A DNA stretch of 64,000 bases from Streptomyces luomodiensis (GTDB lineage Bacteria; Actinomycetota; Actinomycetes; Streptomycetales; Streptomycetaceae), in contig NZ_CP117522.1 of NCBI RefSeq assembly GCF_031679605.1, positions 8,556,001 through 8,620,000 on the forward strand. Reading direction: 5' to 3'. How positions within the stretch are numbered: the first letter of the stretch is position 1; every line of letters begins with the position of its first letter. Positions 46,166-54,042 of this stretch are shown here, in pieces. The notes beneath the pieces are model-generated. The model made no database searches. It was not told the DNA's origin and saw only the letters and a program-made list of their open reading frames with translations. Made by a program: the position numbers and the translations under genes.

Positions 46166-46960
46166 ATGCGGAAAATCCTGACCGCCGTGGCCGCCATGGC
46201 CGCCGCGGTCCTGGTGGCCCTGAGCCCGCATTCCGCGACCAGCGCGGGCGCCACCCCCGGCACCGGCGCGGAAACGGCGTCCGGTACCGCGTCGGCCGCG
46301 GCGGTCGACCACACCGTCACCTTCGTCAACGACACCGGCAGGAAGGTGTGGATCGGCAGCGATGTCAATGCCGACGGGTCCAAGGACTTCACCTCGCTGC
46401 CCATCCTGGAGCCCGGACAGTCGGGCACGGTGACGATTCCCGAGACGGCGGACCCCGGCCACTGGCGCGGCAAGTTCTTCGCCCGTCAAGGGTGTACCGG
46501 AACGCCGGGCGACACGTTCCACTGCGAGGTGGGGGACTGCGGCAAGCTCGAGGACCACTGCGAGACCGCCGAACAGCCCACCAGCCTCGCGGAGTTCAAC
46601 TTCGACACCCGGGACTCGCTGGCCCCCTGGTACAACGTCAGCTACGTCAACGCCTTCTCCCAGCCCGTCACCATCGCCCCGAACGACGCCGCGGGCGGCG
46701 GCGGATGCGACACGATGGGCTGCTCGGAGAACCTGCTGCCGCTGTGTCCCCCGGACAACCTGACGAGCCGGCCGGACGGCACGCCGATGCTGTGCACCAA
46801 CCCCAACCGGGACGCCAAGACGCCCTACAGCGACATGATCGCCGCTCATTGCCCCAAGGCCTACGGATGGTCCAAGCAGGACCAGGAACCGGGCAACCAG
46901 GTGATGCAGCAGTGCGGCCAGTGCAGCGGCTTCACCGTCACCTTCCACAGCGTCGTCTGA
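46166..46960 (+). CDS. Secreted thaumatin-like protein
   Basis: This 264-residue precursor has a clear signal peptide (MRKILTAVAAMAAAVLVALS, cleaved near SATSAGA). The mature part has the thaumatin pattern: VTFVNDTGRKVWIGS, the Gly-rich strand FFARQGCTGTPGD, the acidic segment LAEFNFDTRD, YNVSYVNAFSQPVTI, and 12 or so cysteines for disulfides. Thaumatin-like proteins bind or cleave beta-1,3-glucan and are antifungal in plants; bacterial members are less studied. The gene starts the three-gene secreted operon with the GH128 enzyme 51 bp downstream. Confidence 0.85.
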   Translation: MRKILTAVAAMAAAVLVALSPHSATSAGATPGTGAETASGTASAAAVDHTVTFVNDTGRKVWIGSDVNADGSKDFTSLPILEPGQSGTVTIPETADPGHWRGKFFARQGCTGTPGDTFHCEVGDCGKLEDHCETAEQPTSLAEFNFDTRDSLAPWYNVSYVNAFSQPVTIAPNDAAGGGGCDTMGCSENLLPLCPPDNLTSRPDGTPMLCTNPNRDAKTPYSDMIAAHCPKAYGWSKQDQEPGNQVMQQCGQCSGFTVTFHSVV

Positions 46961-47011
46961 CCGGCCGGTCGGCCGCCTCACCCGCGGCCGGATGAGAAAA
47001 GGAGGGACGAC

Positions 47012-47833
47012 GTGCGGAGGATACGCCTCCTCACCGTCTTGCTGGCGGTGCTGACCCTGCTGACCACGGGCAGCCAGGCGGGCGCCGGTGCGTCCGCCGC
47101 CGAGGCCGGGAAGAAGGGCGTCAGCGCCTGGAACTTCGACGGGGTCACCGCGGCGATGGCCGATTCCGGGGTCGGCTGGTTCTACACCTGGGCCTCGGGC
47201 AAGGAACAGATCCAGCCGCCGGACGGTGTCGAGTTCGTGCCCATGATCTGGGGTGCGGGCTCGGTGACCGACACCGAACTCGACCGGGCCAGGAGCGAGG
47301 GCAGCACCCTGCTCGGATTCAACGAGCCGGACCTGGCCGGCCAGGCGAACATGACCGTGGAGCAGGCCCTCGACCTGTGGCCCCGGCTCCAGTCGACCGG
47401 TATGCGGCTCGGCGCCCCCGCCGTGGCCTACGGCGGCGACGTCGCCGACGGCTGGCTCGACCGCTTCATGAAGGGCGCCGCCGACCGCGGCTACCCGGTC
47501 GACTTCATCCCGCTGCACTGGTACGGCGCGGACTTCGACGCCACCCGCGCCACCGACCAGCTGCGCGGCTATCTCCAGGCGGTCCACGACCGCTACCACA
47601 AGCCCATCTGGCTCACCGAGTACGCGCTGATCGACTTCTCGACCGGTACCCCGAGGTATCCGACCGCGGAGCAGCAGGCCGCGTTCGTGACGAAGTCCAC
47701 CGCCATGCTCCAGGGACTGTCCTTCGTCGAGCGGTACGCGTGGTTCACGCTGTCCGCCGATCGCGGCGGCACCGGTCTCTACAACGGCGCGACGCCCAAC
47801 CAGATGGGCGCCGCCTACCGCGCGGCCGGCTGA
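47012..47833 (+). CDS. Secreted GH128 beta-1,3-glucanase
   Basis: This 273-residue precursor has a signal peptide (MRRIRLLTVLLAVLTLLTTG, cleaved near ASAAEA). The mature GH128 (Asl1-type) TIM barrel begins KKGVSAWNFDGVTAAM. Catalytic residues are acid/base Glu105 in GFNEPDLAG and nucleophile Glu203 in PIWLTEYAL, with PVDFIPLHWYG typical of the family. GH128 enzymes cleave beta-1,3-glucans such as those of fungal walls. The GTG start follows AGGAGGG. It lies between the thaumatin-like and RlpA-like genes on the same strand. Confidence 0.9.
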   Translation: MRRIRLLTVLLAVLTLLTTGSQAGAGASAAEAGKKGVSAWNFDGVTAAMADSGVGWFYTWASGKEQIQPPDGVEFVPMIWGAGSVTDTELDRARSEGSTLLGFNEPDLAGQANMTVEQALDLWPRLQSTGMRLGAPAVAYGGDVADGWLDRFMKGAADRGYPVDFIPLHWYGADFDATRATDQLRGYLQAVHDRYHKPIWLTEYALIDFSTGTPRYPTAEQQAAFVTKSTAMLQGLSFVERYAWFTLSADRGGTGLYNGATPNQMGAAYRAAG

Positions 47834-47890
47834 CGAACGGCCCGTCCGTGCGCACCCCCCACCACCACACATCGAAACGAGGTCCTCGCC

Positions 47891-48325
47891 ATGCGCAAGG
47901 GAATGCTGGCCGGCCGGCTGGCGGCCGCGGCCGTCGCACTGACCGCCGTGCTCGGTGTCGCCCCGACGAGCACCGCCGCGACCAGTGACACCCCGCCGGC
48001 CGGAGAGAACTGCTGGGCGACCCACTACGGCTACATACCCCCCGGTGCCTACACCGCCAGCGGCGAACTCTTCGACAACAACGCGGACACCGCGGCGACG
48101 TCCCTGAGCCGCGATCCGCAACTGCCCTTCGGGACCAAGGTGAAGGTCACCAACGTCGCGAACGGCGCGTCCCTGGTCGTGCGCATCAACGACCGCGGCA
48201 CCTTCGCGTGGAGCCCGTCGGTGCCCAAGTGCCTCGACCTGACCGACGGGGCGTACGCCCGGCTCGGCGGAGTCCTCAACCCCGACTCCGGCCACATCGT
48301 GGTCAAGGAGGAAATCGTGCCCTGA
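47891..48325 (+). CDS. Secreted RlpA-like double-psi beta-barrel protein (papain-inhibitor type)
   Basis: This 144-residue precursor has a signal peptide ([22 protein letters not shown], cleavage near TSTAATS). The mature double-psi barrel reads [24 protein letters not shown], and [10 protein letters not shown], with a Cys pair. The size and pattern match the Streptomyces papain inhibitor SPI and expansin/RlpA-like folds. The catalytic Asp/His of lytic RlpA is only partly suggested by INDRG. It closes the trio and is followed by a strong hairpin. Confidence 0.85.
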   Translation: MRKGMLAGRLAAAAVALTAVLGVAPTSTAATSDTPPAGENCWATHYGYIPPGAYTASGELFDNNADTAATSLSRDPQLPFGTKVKVTNVANGASLVVRINDRGTFAWSPSVPKCLDLTDGAYARLGGVLNPDSGHIVVKEEIVP

Positions 48326-48353
48326 CCCCGCACCGACGGCGGAAAGGCGCGGT

Positions 48354-48390
48354 CGCGGCGGCCCCGGAACGCGGTTCCGGGGCCGCCGCG
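48354..48390 (+). terminator. Strong hairpin terminator
   Basis: A perfect 17-bp stem (48354-48370 with 48374-48390) closes on a 3-nt GCG loop. It lies 28 bp after the RlpA-like stop and separates the secreted trio from the kinase gene. There is no T-tract, as is usual for high-GC actinomycetes. Confidence 0.8.
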
Positions 48391-48556
48391 TGCAGGTGCC
48401 CCCATGCCGCCCCGCGAAGCGCCCGTCGTACGCCGGCGGCTTCGCTCTTTCCGGGGCTCTTCGCCGGAATCGCTACCCACCGACCTCGGGCCGAAGTACT
48501 CTCCCTCGCGAAACGCCGGGAGTGGGAACTCGTGCGATGAAGTGGGGTAAACGGGG

Positions 48557-50440
48557 GTGCGGGTGATGGCGGAGGCCGGTGACAGGATCGCCGACCGATA
48601 TCTCCTTCAGGAGCCCATCGGCAGCGGCGGTATGGGCATCGTCTGGCGGGCCCACGATGAACTGCTGAACCGGCAGGTCGCGATGAAGTGTGCCCATCCG
48701 GACGACGAGCGCGCGGAGCGGCGGCTCACCAACGAGGCATCCAACGCCGCGCAGCTGCACGATCGGCACGTCGTCTCGGTGTTCGACTTCGTCAAGGAGG
48801 GCGGGGACTGCTGGATCGTCATGGAGCACGTGTCCGGGAGCAGCCTCGCCGACCTGGTGCGCGACCGCGGCGCCCTCTCCCCGCAGGAGGTGGGCTCCAT
48901 CGGCTGCCAGATCGCCGCCGCGCTGGCGAAGTCGCATGCCGAGGGCGTGGTGCACGGCGATGTCTCCCCGGAGAACGTGCTGGTCACCGAGGACGGGGTG
49001 GCCAAGCTGACCGATTTCGGCATCTCCCGGGCGCTGTGGAGCGAGGCCACCTTGACCCGGACCGGTGGCGTGCCCGGCAAGCCGTTGTATCTGCCGCCCG
49101 AGGTGGCCAAGGGACACCCGGCCGACCGGAAGTCCGATGTGTTCTCCCTGGGCGCGACCCTCTACGCGGCGGTCGAGGGGCAGTCTCCGTACGGTAAGGC
49201 CGCACACCTCATGGCCTATGTGGCGCGGGCCATCGACGGCCATATCGAGCCCCCGCGCCGGGCCGGGCCGCTGGCCGAGGCGCTCACCGCGCTGCTGAGC
49301 GTGGAGCCGAGGCGGCGCCCCGCCGCCGATCAGGCCGTACGGCTGCTGCGGCGGGCCACCCCCGGGCCCGCGCCCGGCGAGGGCCCGCATGACGGCGGCC
49401 CGCTGGACCGCACCCCTTTCAGGATGCGGCTGCTGCCGCCGTCGGCCCGAAGGCCCTGGCGCCGCCCGAGCCGCCGTGTGGTGATCACCGCGACCGCGCT
49501 GGGTGCCGCCGCGGCCATGGTGGCGTGGCTCGCCCTGGTCGGCCCCTGGGGCGGCGGACACTCCGACGAGAGCGGCCGGTCCGAGTCGGGACGGGCCGGC
49601 ACCGTGGGCGACGCGCGCACGGCCGACCCCTGCACGCTGCTCGACGCCGTCTCGCTCAGCCGCTTCGGCGCGACCGTGCTCGACCCGGACTACGGCGAGA
49701 TCGATCGGTGCGATGTCCTGCTGCGCGGCGAGAGCGGCGATGACATCGCCGACGTCCAGCTCAACTTCGACGCCGACCCGCCGGAGCCGGGCGGCCTCGT
49801 GCCCACCAGAAGGGTCGGCAATGTCACCATCGGCGCGTACAAGCGCGAGGGGGACAAGTGCGTGCGGAACATCGCGTCGGCTGACCGGAAACAGATCTGG
49901 ATCATCACCGAGCGGCTCGGCACCCCGGCTCCCGACCCGTGCCAACTCGGCGACGCGGCCACCGACTACGCCGTCAGCGTGCTGGACCGCGGCCAGGTCC
50001 CCCGGCGCTCGTCGCGGCCGGACGAGAGCTCCCTGGCCCGGGGACACGCGTGCGGGCTGTTCGACGGTGATGAGCTCGAGCGGGCCGCCGGTGTCGAGGT
50101 GCAGGACCGCGACCAGGGCTTCGGGGACTGGCGATGCGAGTGGGCGAACGGCTCGGGCGACGCGGGAGTGGAGCTGGAGTTCAGCCGGAGCAACGACTTC
50201 ACCTCTCACGACGGACAGCGAGCGGTGATCGCCGGCAGAAAGAGCTTCGTATTGCCCAACGAGTGGAGCGACGAGTCCTGCCTCGTCCAGATGTTGCACC
50301 GCTCCTACCGCAACTCCCTCGGCGATGACACCGTCGAGTTGGTGTCGCTGAACGTCCGCGGACCGCAGTCCACCGAAAAGCTCTGCCACACCGCCAAGGC
50401 GCTCACCGCCGCGGCCGCGAAGAAACTACCGAAGGCATGA
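48557..50440 (+). CDS. Membrane Ser/Thr protein kinase, non-RD type, with extracytoplasmic sensor repeats
   Basis: This 627-residue PknB-like kinase has a Gly loop PIGSGGMGIVW, catalytic Lys44 in VAMKCA, a catalytic loop HGDVSPENVL with Asp135, and DFGIS. The usual HRD Arg is Gly and the usual Lys two after Asp is Ser, so it is a non-RD kinase. The activation segment LTRTGGVPGKPLYLPPE is conserved. After a Pro/Arg-rich linker, a membrane helix lies at about 315-335. The extracellular part has two related Cys-containing repeats starting DPCTLLDAVSLSRFG and HACGLFDGDELERAAG. GTG 48557 or ATG 48566 may be the start. It overlaps the FHA gene by 4 bp. Confidence 0.9.
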   Translation: MRVMAEAGDRIADRYLLQEPIGSGGMGIVWRAHDELLNRQVAMKCAHPDDERAERRLTNEASNAAQLHDRHVVSVFDFVKEGGDCWIVMEHVSGSSLADLVRDRGALSPQEVGSIGCQIAAALAKSHAEGVVHGDVSPENVLVTEDGVAKLTDFGISRALWSEATLTRTGGVPGKPLYLPPEVAKGHPADRKSDVFSLGATLYAAVEGQSPYGKAAHLMAYVARAIDGHIEPPRRAGPLAEALTALLSVEPRRRPAADQAVRLLRRATPGPAPGEGPHDGGPLDRTPFRMRLLPPSARRPWRRPSRRVVITATALGAAAAMVAWLALVGPWGGGHSDESGRSESGRAGTVGDARTADPCTLLDAVSLSRFGATVLDPDYGEIDRCDVLLRGESGDDIADVQLNFDADPPEPGGLVPTRRVGNVTIGAYKREGDKCVRNIASADRKQIWIITERLGTPAPDPCQLGDAATDYAVSVLDRGQVPRRSSRPDESSLARGHACGLFDGDELERAAGVEVQDRDQGFGDWRCEWANGSGDAGVELEFSRSNDFTSHDGQRAVIAGRKSFVLPNEWSDESCLVQMLHRSYRNSLGDDTVELVSLNVRGPQSTEKLCHTAKALTAAAAKKLPKA

Positions 50441-51300
50441 CCACACCTCCCGGCAACGACCGCCGCGCCACCGCCCGGCCCCCCGCGAACCACCCCGCCG
50501 CCCGCCACCCCGCCACCGGCCGTCCCGCCGTGGCCGGTCGCCTGCTGCCCGCCGCGCACGGCAGCCTGGCCCGCGGGGTGTCCGCGCCGGTGCCGGGCAC
50601 CGCCTTCGCCCTCGCGCTGACCGGCGGCATCACCCTGGGCCCCGGCGACGGCCGGGAGCTGCTCTTCGGGCGCAACCGGCCCGAGGTGCACGTCTGCGTG
50701 GGCGAGGACGACCCGCAGGTCAGCCGCTGCCAGGGCAGGCTGACCCACCGCCACGGCCAGTGGTGGGTGGCCAACAACGGCCGGCTGCCCCTGCGCTTCC
50801 CGACGCGGCTGCTCTTCACCGGCGAGGAGCCGCTGCCTCTCGAGACCGGCTACACCCCGCTGTTCGTGCGCGGCTCACGCGACCGGGAGCATCTGCTGGA
50901 GGTCTTCGTCAGCGGTCCCGAGGCCGAGCGCCCCGTGGCCCAGCCCGGGGACGTCACCCGCCCGCCCCGCGTATGGGTGCTCACCGAGGAGGAGAAGCTC
51001 GCGCTCGTCGTCCTCGGCCAGCGGTATCTGCTCCATGAACCACGCCCGCAGCCGCTCACCTGGAAGCAGACCGCCGCCCAGCTCGCGGAGTTGCGGCCCG
51101 GGGAGGGCTGGCGGGAGAAGCGCGTGGAGCACCTGGTCAACCGGGTCCGCATGATGCTCTCCCGGGACGGTGTGCCCTGGCTGACCCGCGAGGAGGTCGG
51201 CGAACCGGTCGGCAACGCCCTCAACGACCACCTGATCCGCGCCCTGATGATGTCGACCACGCTCGTCCCCCTGGACCTGTCGCTGATCGACGCCGCCTGA
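50437..51300 (+). CDS. FHA-domain protein with C-terminal winged-helix-like domain
   Basis: This 287-residue protein has a Pro/Ala-rich N-terminus, then an FHA domain: LFGRNRPEVHVCVGEDDPQV and SRCQGRLTHRHGQWWVANNG, matching the GR..S...H..N pattern. FHA domains bind phosphothreonine. The C-terminal 100 residues (VWVLTEEEKLALVVLGQRYL ... VEHLVNRVRMMLSRDGVPWL) look like a helix-turn-helix. The ATGA overlap with the kinase gene indicates coupling: the kinase may phosphorylate itself or a partner, recruiting this putative DNA-binding effector. Confidence 0.82.
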   Translation: MTTPPGNDRRATARPPANHPAARHPATGRPAVAGRLLPAAHGSLARGVSAPVPGTAFALALTGGITLGPGDGRELLFGRNRPEVHVCVGEDDPQVSRCQGRLTHRHGQWWVANNGRLPLRFPTRLLFTGEEPLPLETGYTPLFVRGSRDREHLLEVFVSGPEAERPVAQPGDVTRPPRVWVLTEEEKLALVVLGQRYLLHEPRPQPLTWKQTAAQLAELRPGEGWREKRVEHLVNRVRMMLSRDGVPWLTREEVGEPVGNALNDHLIRALMMSTTLVPLDLSLIDAA

Positions 51301-51307
51301 CCCTCCC

Positions 51308-51324
51308 GGCGCCTCCTCGGCGCC
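51308..51324. terminator. Short hairpin between convergent genes
   Basis: GGCGCC at 51308-51313 and 51319-51324 pair around a 5-nt TCCTC loop, in the 31-bp gap between the converging FHA and permease genes. The stem is short; termination in both directions is possible but unproven. Confidence 0.35.
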
Positions 51325-51331
51325 CGTGCCG

Positions 51332-53842
51332 TCATTCGGTATCCGCGGTGATGGCCCGCAGCATCGGGACACGGGCGGCCTGACGCCCCGGCCAGAGCGA
51401 GGCCAGGCCCCCGATCGCGGCGCCGGCGACGAAGAACAGCGCCGCCCGGTCCCAGGGGACGACGAGGGGTACGCCCTCCTGGCCGAGGACGGCAGCCGCG
51501 CCGATGGCCGTGCCGGCGACGACCCCGAGCGCGGAACCGAGGAGGGAGATGGTCACCGACTCCAGGCGCAGCACGGCCGCGACACCACGGCGGTCCAGCC
51601 CGATGGCCCGCAGCACCCCGAACTCCCGCACCCGCTCGAAGACCGCCATGCCCATGGTGTTGACCACCCCGAGGGCGCCGATCAGCACGCTCACGCTGAG
51701 CATGGCGTACATGATGTCGAGGAACGGCGCGGTCCGCGCGGTGGCGGCGGCCACCGCGTCGGCGCGGTCCTGGACGAGCAGCGCGGGATTGTCCAGGGCG
51801 CGCCGGATCTCCTCCTGGAGCGCGGCGGTGCGGCCGGGGGCGGCCTTGACCAGGACCGAGTCGATGCTCGGCCGTTCCTCGGCGCCCGCCCCACGCGGCA
51901 GGGCGCGGTCGGAGACGAGGGCGGGGGTCAGATCGTCCGGACCGTCGTAGACCGCGACGACGGGCAGGCTGGTCCGGGTGCTCGGGGTGGGTCCGGCCGA
52001 GCTGGAGAAGGTGCCCGTCACCCGGGAGCCGAGCCGCCAGCCGTGGGCGGCGGCCAGCTCCTCGGTCACGGCGATGCCATGGCCGAGGCGGTCCAGCGAC
52101 CCCTCGCGGACGGTGAGCGGCGTCACCCGCTCCACCGCGCCGGGGCTGACCGCGGTGACCGGCACCGAGGAGGTGTCGGAGAGGTCGAGGTAGGCGTGGC
52201 TGACGGGGGTGACGGCCTCGGCGTCGGCGAGGCGGGCGACCCGGGCCGCCGTGTCATCGCCGATCTCCCCGAAGTCGACGGCGGTGATGCGCACATCCGA
52301 GAGCATGGACCGGCCCGCCTCCTCCTCGTCCAGGCGGTTTACCGAGGCCACGGCCACGGTGACGGCGGTGACCATCGCCAGACCCACCATCAGGGTGGTC
52401 GCCGTGGCCGCCGTACGCCGTGGATTGCGCCGGGCGTTCTCCACCGCGAGCGTGCCGCGGACGCCCGCCAGCCGGGTCAGCGGAGAGCGCAGCAGCCCGG
52501 TGACGCCCAGCGCGAGCAGCGGGGTGAGGACGATCAGTCCGACCAGCAGGACGGGGGCCGCGCCGAAGAGCAGGTCCGGCTCGCCGACGGCGGCGGCGAC
52601 CAGCAGCGCCCCGGACGCGGTGACGATCAGCCCGATGGTGTTGCGGCGGCGCAGCGAGGCCACGGTGGACGGCTGGACGGTCCGCAGCGCCGCCACGGGC
52701 GGTACGGCCGCCGCCCGGCGGGCCGGGAGGCAGGCGGCCAGGACGGTGACGCCGATGCCGACGCCGAACGCCGCGAGCAGGGACGTGGCGGACAGCGGCG
52801 GCAAGGGGGCGTTCCCCGTCCCGAAGGCGCCGAACACGCGGCCCAGCAGCCCCGCGACACCGATGCCCAGCGCGTACCCGACGGCCGAGGCGACCGCCCC
52901 GACCAGGGTGGCCTCGGCCAGGACCAGGCGCATCACATGGCCCCTGGTGGCGCCGACCGCGCGCAGCAGCGCGTGTTCCCGCGCGCGGGCCGCGCTGAGC
53001 ATGGTGAAGGTGTTGGCGACCAGGAAGGTGGAGACGAACAGGGCGATGCCCGCGAAACTCAGCAGCAGCGTGGTGAGCTTGTCCTCGCCGCCGCCGGTGG
53101 CCTGGGAATCCAGCTCCGCACGGGTGACGGCCCGCAGCCCGGAGGGCAGCGCCCGCTGTGCCTGGCGGGCGAGCCGGGCGTCGGATGTGCCGTCGGCGGC
53201 GGTCAGGGTGATCGCCGAGTAGCCGTGCGCCGCGGGGGCGAAATACCGTCGCGCGGTGGCGGTGTCGAAGGCGGTGAGGGTGCCACCGGAGTCCAGCCGG
53301 CTGTCCTGGGCGGTGAACACGCCGACCAGCCGCGCGTCGCGGGCCGTCCCGCCCACGACGACGCGCACCCTTGCCCCCACCCGGTACCCGGCGCGTTCGG
53401 CGCTGTGCCGGTCGACGGCGATCTCGGTGGCGGTACGGGGGCCGCGGCCCGCGGTGAGCGGATAGCGGACGTCCTCGCCGCTGCCGTCGGGGACGTAGTT
53501 GACGCCCGCGGCCTGGTTCAGGTCACCCACCACAGTGCCGTCGGAGCCGACGAGGAAGGAGCGGCCCTCCACCACACCGCGTGCCGCGGCGGCCGCCGGC
53601 AGCGCCCGCAATCGCCGCAGCAGGGTGTCATCGAGCGGAGGGGACTCATCGGACCGGTCCGGTGTGATCGAGACGGAGGCATCGGGCTGGGAGTTGGTCT
53701 GTGCGCGGAGCGCGGCCGCGCTGACGGAGTCGCCATAGAGCAGCGAACCGGTCATGAAGGCCACGCCGAGCACGACGGCGAGGGCGGGCATCGCGAAACG
53801 GAGCCGATGGGAGCGGAGGGTGCGCAGGGCGGTGCGGAACAT
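51332..53842 (-). CDS. FtsX-type ABC transporter permease
   Basis: This 836-residue permease has an N-terminal membrane helix (MFRTALRTLRSHRLRFAMP), a large extracytoplasmic MacB-like domain (about 45-260), two FtsX helix bundles (for example LLSFAGIALFVSTFLVANTFTML and a C-terminal DIMYAMLSVSVLIGALGVVN), and a second external domain between them. Such permeases export lipids or peptides, or release cell-wall hydrolases, with a separate ATPase. No ATPase gene lies next to it, which is unusual for the family. ATG 53842 is the start of homology. It is divergent from the histidine kinase, the normal neighbour of these transporters. Confidence 0.9.
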   Translation of the reverse strand: MFRTALRTLRSHRLRFAMPALAVVLGVAFMTGSLLYGDSVSAAALRAQTNSQPDASVSITPDRSDESPPLDDTLLRRLRALPAAAAARGVVEGRSFLVGSDGTVVGDLNQAAGVNYVPDGSGEDVRYPLTAGRGPRTATEIAVDRHSAERAGYRVGARVRVVVGGTARDARLVGVFTAQDSRLDSGGTLTAFDTATARRYFAPAAHGYSAITLTAADGTSDARLARQAQRALPSGLRAVTRAELDSQATGGGEDKLTTLLLSFAGIALFVSTFLVANTFTMLSAARAREHALLRAVGATRGHVMRLVLAEATLVGAVASAVGYALGIGVAGLLGRVFGAFGTGNAPLPPLSATSLLAAFGVGIGVTVLAACLPARRAAAVPPVAALRTVQPSTVASLRRRNTIGLIVTASGALLVAAAVGEPDLLFGAAPVLLVGLIVLTPLLALGVTGLLRSPLTRLAGVRGTLAVENARRNPRRTAATATTLMVGLAMVTAVTVAVASVNRLDEEEAGRSMLSDVRITAVDFGEIGDDTAARVARLADAEAVTPVSHAYLDLSDTSSVPVTAVSPGAVERVTPLTVREGSLDRLGHGIAVTEELAAAHGWRLGSRVTGTFSSSAGPTPSTRTSLPVVAVYDGPDDLTPALVSDRALPRGAGAEERPSIDSVLVKAAPGRTAALQEEIRRALDNPALLVQDRADAVAAATARTAPFLDIMYAMLSVSVLIGALGVVNTMGMAVFERVREFGVLRAIGLDRRGVAAVLRLESVTISLLGSALGVVAGTAIGAAAVLGQEGVPLVVPWDRAALFFVAGAAIGGLASLWPGRQAARVPMLRAITADTE

Positions 53843-54042
53843 CGACGGCCTTCGGAAAGGGAAACGGTGAGCAGGGGCGGGTGCGTGGCGCTCGAACGCT
53901 CTTCGGCCGCCCCGGGTGCCATCCTTCGCGCGGGCGCGGCTCGGCGGATCCACCGGAATGCCGAAGCCGCCGCCTGGTCCCCGGCTCCCCTCGGCCGAAA
54001 GTTCGATGTGGCGAGGGCGGCCCGGCCGTAGCGTGACCTGCC

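Noticed and set aside
45953..48295. A 780-codon minus-strand frame through the secreted trio
   Set aside because: Low-complexity composition. It would be antisense to three genes that each have a signal peptide, ribosome-binding site and recognised fold.
48473..50389. A 638-codon minus-strand frame opposite the protein kinase
   Set aside because: No motif; the opposite strand encodes the complete set of kinase motifs.
51326..54031. A 901-codon open frame on the + strand through the permease gene
   Set aside because: It translates to Gly/Gln/Arg/Asp-rich low-complexity sequence with no domain. The minus-strand FtsX permease has membrane helices and family motifs.
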